Assembly (NCBI GenBank): GCA_028276125.1
Contig: JAPYWY010000076.1
Location: forward strand, 1 to 7,442
Direction of reading: 5' to 3'
DNA from: Pseudothermotoga sp.
GTDB taxonomy: Bacteria > Thermotogota > Thermotogae > Thermotogales > DSM-5069
DNA: 7,442 nt
The notes beneath the pieces are model-generated. The model did not search any database. It was not told the DNA's origin and saw nothing but the letters and a program-made list of their open reading frames with translations. Below are positions 5,806-7,442 of the stretch, one piece after another; positions within the stretch are counted from its first letter, which is position 1, and each line of letters starts with the position of its first letter. The position numbers were made by a program, and so were the translations under genes.

Positions 5806-6255
5806 TCATATCACCTCTGCCCTTCCCCCGACCGCTTCGATGGCCTTCTTTGCCGTCTCGCTGAACGCGTGGGCCTTCACGATCAAGGGTTTGGTCAACT
5901 CACCGTCCCCCAGAATCTTCACACCGTCTTTGAGCTTCTTCACTATACCGAGCTTGATCAGTTTCTCCGGTGTGACTTCTTCACCCGATTCAAACTTCCC
6001 TTCGAGAGTCCTGAGGTTCACAACCGCATAATCTTTGTGAACGAAGCTCTTGAAACCCACTTTTGGCAATCTTCTGTGCAGAGGCGTTTGACCACCCTCG
6101 TGCCACGGGTGAACCTTTCCGGTACCTCGAGCCTTTTGCCCCTTGTGACCTCTGCCAGAGGTCTTGCCGAGGCCAGAGCCTATACCTCTACCAACCCTCT
6201 TTGGTTCTTTGACCGAGCCGGGTGTGGGTTTGAGATCTTCGAGTCTCAACGCCAT
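5806..6255 (-). CDS. rplO: 50S ribosomal protein L15
   Basis: This encodes 149 residues, normal for L15, a late-assembling 23S rRNA-binding protein. The N-terminal half is the glycine- and arginine-rich extended region (about residues 19-62) with RVGRGIGSGLGKTSGRGHKG, which threads into rRNA in known ribosomes. The C-terminal globular part holds VKILGDGELTKPLIVKAHAF (112-131) and SETAKKAIEAVGG (132-144), matching the L15 signature area. It starts with ATG three bases after rpmD; AGGAGG is inside the rpmD 3' end. It ends one base before the secY GTG, as expected for the rplO-secY pair. Confidence 0.97.
   Translation of the reverse strand: MALRLEDLKPTPGSVKEPKRVGRGIGSGLGKTSGRGHKGQKARGTGKVHPWHEGGQTPLHRRLPKVGFKSFVHKDYAVVNLRTLEGKFESGEEVTPEKLIKLGIVKKLKDGVKILGDGELTKPLIVKAHAFSETAKKAIEAVGGRAEVI
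5810..5818 (-). promoter_or_regulatory. Shine-Dalgarno site of secY, inside the rplO 3' end
   Basis: AGAGGTGAT lies within the last codons of rplO (A-E-V-I) and pairs well with the conserved 16S rRNA 3' tail. Its AGAGG core is nine bases from the secY GTG at 5804 and four bases from an out-of-frame ATG at 5809 that overlaps the rplO TGA. The spacing and the protein sequence favour GTG as the secY start. Confidence 0.75.
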
Positions 6256-6258
6256 AAT

Positions 6259-6450
6259 TCATTCCTCCTCCGATACTTCATGGACGTTAACGAGGTGTCT
6301 GACTTTCTCAATCATACCGAGTATCTGAGGTGTCTTGGGTTTGACTACTCTGTCGTGCAGTTTCTTCAGTCCCAACGCTTTCAACGTTGCCCTCTGGTCG
6401 TACTTGTAACCTATGGGACTCCTCACGAGTTCCACGATGATCTTCGCCAT
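6259..6450 (-). CDS. rpmD: 50S ribosomal protein L30
   Basis: This encodes 63 residues, near the usual bacterial size of about 60. L30 is a small large-subunit protein with one ferredoxin-like domain. Visible family features are the opening KIIVELVRSPIGYKYDQRAT (residues 3-22), LKALGLKKLHDRVVKP (23-38) and the helix TPQILGMIEKVRHLVNV (40-56). It starts with ATG three bases after the rpsE stop; its Shine-Dalgarno site, AAGGGGG, is inside the end of rpsE. The last codons (EEE) form the GAGGAGGAA ribosome-binding site of rplO, so both junctions look translationally coupled. Confidence 0.96.
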   Translation of the reverse strand: MAKIIVELVRSPIGYKYDQRATLKALGLKKLHDRVVKPKTPQILGMIEKVRHLVNVHEVSEEE

Positions 6451-6453
6451 AGC

Positions 6454-6993
6454 TCAAGCCCCCTTTTTCGCTCCACGAATGATTTGTCCTATACCCAAAT
6501 CTCTCAATCTCGCTGCTTTATCGGGTGGAACCAAATCCTTGAGCGCCTTCAAGGTGGCGAGAGCCAAATTCACTGCGTTCGTCGAACCCAAGGCTTTCGT
6601 GAGCACGTTCTGAACCCCCGCAAGTTCGACAACGGCCCTGACGACCGAACCAGCTATGATTCCTGTACCTGGGGCGGCGGGCTTCAAAAGGACGACGGAT
6701 GCATCCTGCTTTGCTGTGGTCTCATGAGGTATGGTTCCTCTGTACAGAGGAACGTCGATCAAGGATGCGCGCGCAGCGCTCAAGGCCTTCCTTATGGCAT
6801 CTGGCACCTCTCGAGCTTTTCCTATGCCAACTCCAACCTTGCCCTTCCTGTTACCTACGACTGCCAGAACCCTGAAGCTGAGAGTTTTTCCACCCTTCGT
6901 AACCTTCGCTGTCCTTCTTATTTCAACGATGCGCTCTTCAAATTCTTCGGATTCCCTCTTGACAACTTCTTCTTCCAGTATCTCATCCACCAT
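6454..6993 (-). CDS. rpsE: 30S ribosomal protein S5
   Basis: This encodes 179 residues. S5 sits on the back of the small subunit near the mRNA entry region and takes part in decoding accuracy and mRNA unwinding (family knowledge). The double-stranded-RNA-binding-like N-domain spans about residues 20-85, with TKGGKTLSFRVLAVVGNRKG and GIGKAREVPDAIRKA. The C-domain has APGTGIIAGSVVRAVVELAGV (107-127) and the ALGSTNAVNLALATL segment (134-148). Compared with E. coli S5 it has about eight more N-terminal residues, a strongly acidic stretch rich in Glu up to residue 20. ATG is chosen because GGAGGTG, right after the rplR TGA, is ten bases upstream. The 3' end (KKGA codons) carries the ribosome-binding site of rpmD. 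Confidence 0.97.
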   Translation of the reverse strand: MVDEILEEEVVKRESEEFEERIVEIRRTAKVTKGGKTLSFRVLAVVGNRKGKVGVGIGKAREVPDAIRKALSAARASLIDVPLYRGTIPHETTAKQDASVVLLKPAAPGTGIIAGSVVRAVVELAGVQNVLTKALGSTNAVNLALATLKALKDLVPPDKAARLRDLGIGQIIRGAKKGA

Positions 6994-7010
6994 TTTTCAC
7001 GTACACCTCC

Positions 7011-7379
7011 TCAGAATTTCAAGCCTGCTTCTCTCGCGGCATCAGCCAGCGCTTTGATTCTACCGTGATACTTGAAACCTCCACGATCGAACACGACCGT
7101 TTTGATCCCCAGACTCAGGGCGCGCTGAGCTATCAGCCTGCCCACCTCTTTTGCCGCTTCGACGTTGTAAGTTTTTGAAAGCCTTTGTCGCAACTCTTTG
7201 TCGAGTGTGGAAGCCGAGACGAGTGTGTGTCCTTTCGCGTCGTCAATTATTTGAGCGTAGATGTGCTTTTCGCTCCTGAACACGGCCAGACGAGGCTTCT
7301 GTGGTGTGCCCTTCATTTTCTTTCTGATCCTCAGATGTCTCTTGATCCTCTTCAGATTTCGGTCCTCTTTCTTTATCAC
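7011..7379 (-). CDS. rplR: 50S ribosomal protein L18
   Basis: This encodes 122 residues, the usual length for bacterial L18, which binds 5S rRNA with L5 and helps form the central protuberance of the large subunit. The N-terminus is very basic (residues 3-30, many Lys/Arg), followed by a conserved core with RLAVFRSEKHIYAQIIDD (residues 30-47), LVSAST (53-58) and the family segment FDRGGFKYHGR (97-107). The start is GTG, preceded by AAAGGGGG eight bases upstream; no better in-frame start exists in the 14-base gap after rplF. The stop is 17 bases before rpsE. Nothing is missing or unusual. Confidence 0.97.
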   Translation of the reverse strand: MIKKEDRNLKRIKRHLRIRKKMKGTPQKPRLAVFRSEKHIYAQIIDDAKGHTLVSASTLDKELRQRLSKTYNVEAAKEVGRLIAQRALSLGIKTVVFDRGGFKYHGRIKALADAAREAGLKF

Positions 7380-7387
7380 GTCAAATG

Positions 7388-7395
7388 CCCCCTTT
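7388..7395 (-). promoter_or_regulatory. Shine-Dalgarno site of rplR
   Basis: AAAGGGGG overlaps the last two bases of the rplF TAA stop and lies eight bases before a GTG codon. It supports GTG as the true rplR start and suggests that ribosomes ending rplF translation are well placed to re-initiate on rplR. Confidence 0.75.
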
Positions 7396-7442
7396 ACGCC
7401 TTCTTACCTTCTTTTCTTCTCACCACTTCGTCCTTGTACTTG
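7394..7442 (-). CDS. rplF: 50S ribosomal protein L6, C-terminal fragment (5' part outside window)
   Basis: Only the last 15 codons and a TAA stop lie in the window. They read K-Y-K-D-E-V-V-R-R-K-E-G-K-K-A, the basic C-terminal tail typical of L6, whose family usually ends in a KGKGIRYxDE-type segment followed by lysines and arginines. L6 is a 23S rRNA-binding protein of the large subunit near the sarcin-ricin loop and factor-binding site (family knowledge). Its place just before rplR is the standard spc order. The gene is cut by the window edge and not visibly broken. The call rests on a short tail plus gene order; the frame and stop are clear. Confidence 0.87.
   Translation of the reverse strand, partial: KYKDEVVRRKEGKKA

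Noticed and set aside
5740..7068. 442-residue open frame on the plus strand
   Set aside because: It is antisense to secY (5' end), rplO, rpmD, rpsE and the end of rplR, all certain genes. Its translation has no recognisable domain and low-complexity, His/Phe/Arg-rich composition typical of a mirrored coding frame. No convincing ribosome-binding site or promoter was seen.

Overview
The window is one uninterrupted block of the bacterial spc/alpha ribosomal-protein cluster, read entirely from the minus strand (high to low coordinates). The protein sequences look like those of Thermotogales (Thermotoga or Pseudothermotoga). SecY, RpoA, MetAP, L17 and L36 agree best with what I remember of Thermotoga maritima, and the use of AGA/AGG and ATA codons and near-consensus Shine-Dalgarno sites fits. 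This lineage call comes from memory, not from a search, and the genus is not certain.

In transcription order the genes are: rplF (L6, last 15 codons only), rplR (L18), rpsE (S5), rpmD (L30), rplO (L15), secY, adk, map, infA (IF1), rpmJ (L36, too short for a simple ORF cut-off), rpsM (S13), rpsK (S11), rpsD (S4), rpoA (RNA polymerase alpha) and rplQ (L17, 3' end outside the window). Gaps run from a 4-base overlap (adk/map) to 19 bases (rpsM/rpsK). No stretch over 20 bases lacks a gene, and I see no promoter, terminator, RNA gene, repeat, mobile element or CRISPR array. The plus strand carries only antisense shadow ORFs.

The genes cover ribosome assembly (both subunits), translation initiation (IF1), N-terminal methionine removal (MetAP), protein export (SecY), adenylate balance (Adk) and the alpha subunit of RNA polymerase. 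Tight packing, with Shine-Dalgarno sites written into the 3' ends of upstream genes, points to a polycistronic mRNA with translational coupling. Five of the 14 visible start codons are not ATG: GTG for rplR, secY, rpmJ and rplQ, and TTG for map.

I found no undescribed system here; this is conserved core genome. The observations worth a second look are small: a decoy ATG overlapping the rplO stop just before the secY GTG, an acidic 13-residue tail on IF1 whose codons contain the rpmJ ribosome-binding site, a Pro-to-Val change beside a metal ligand in MetAP, an A8 run in map, and no separate leader for classical S4 autoregulation before rpsM.
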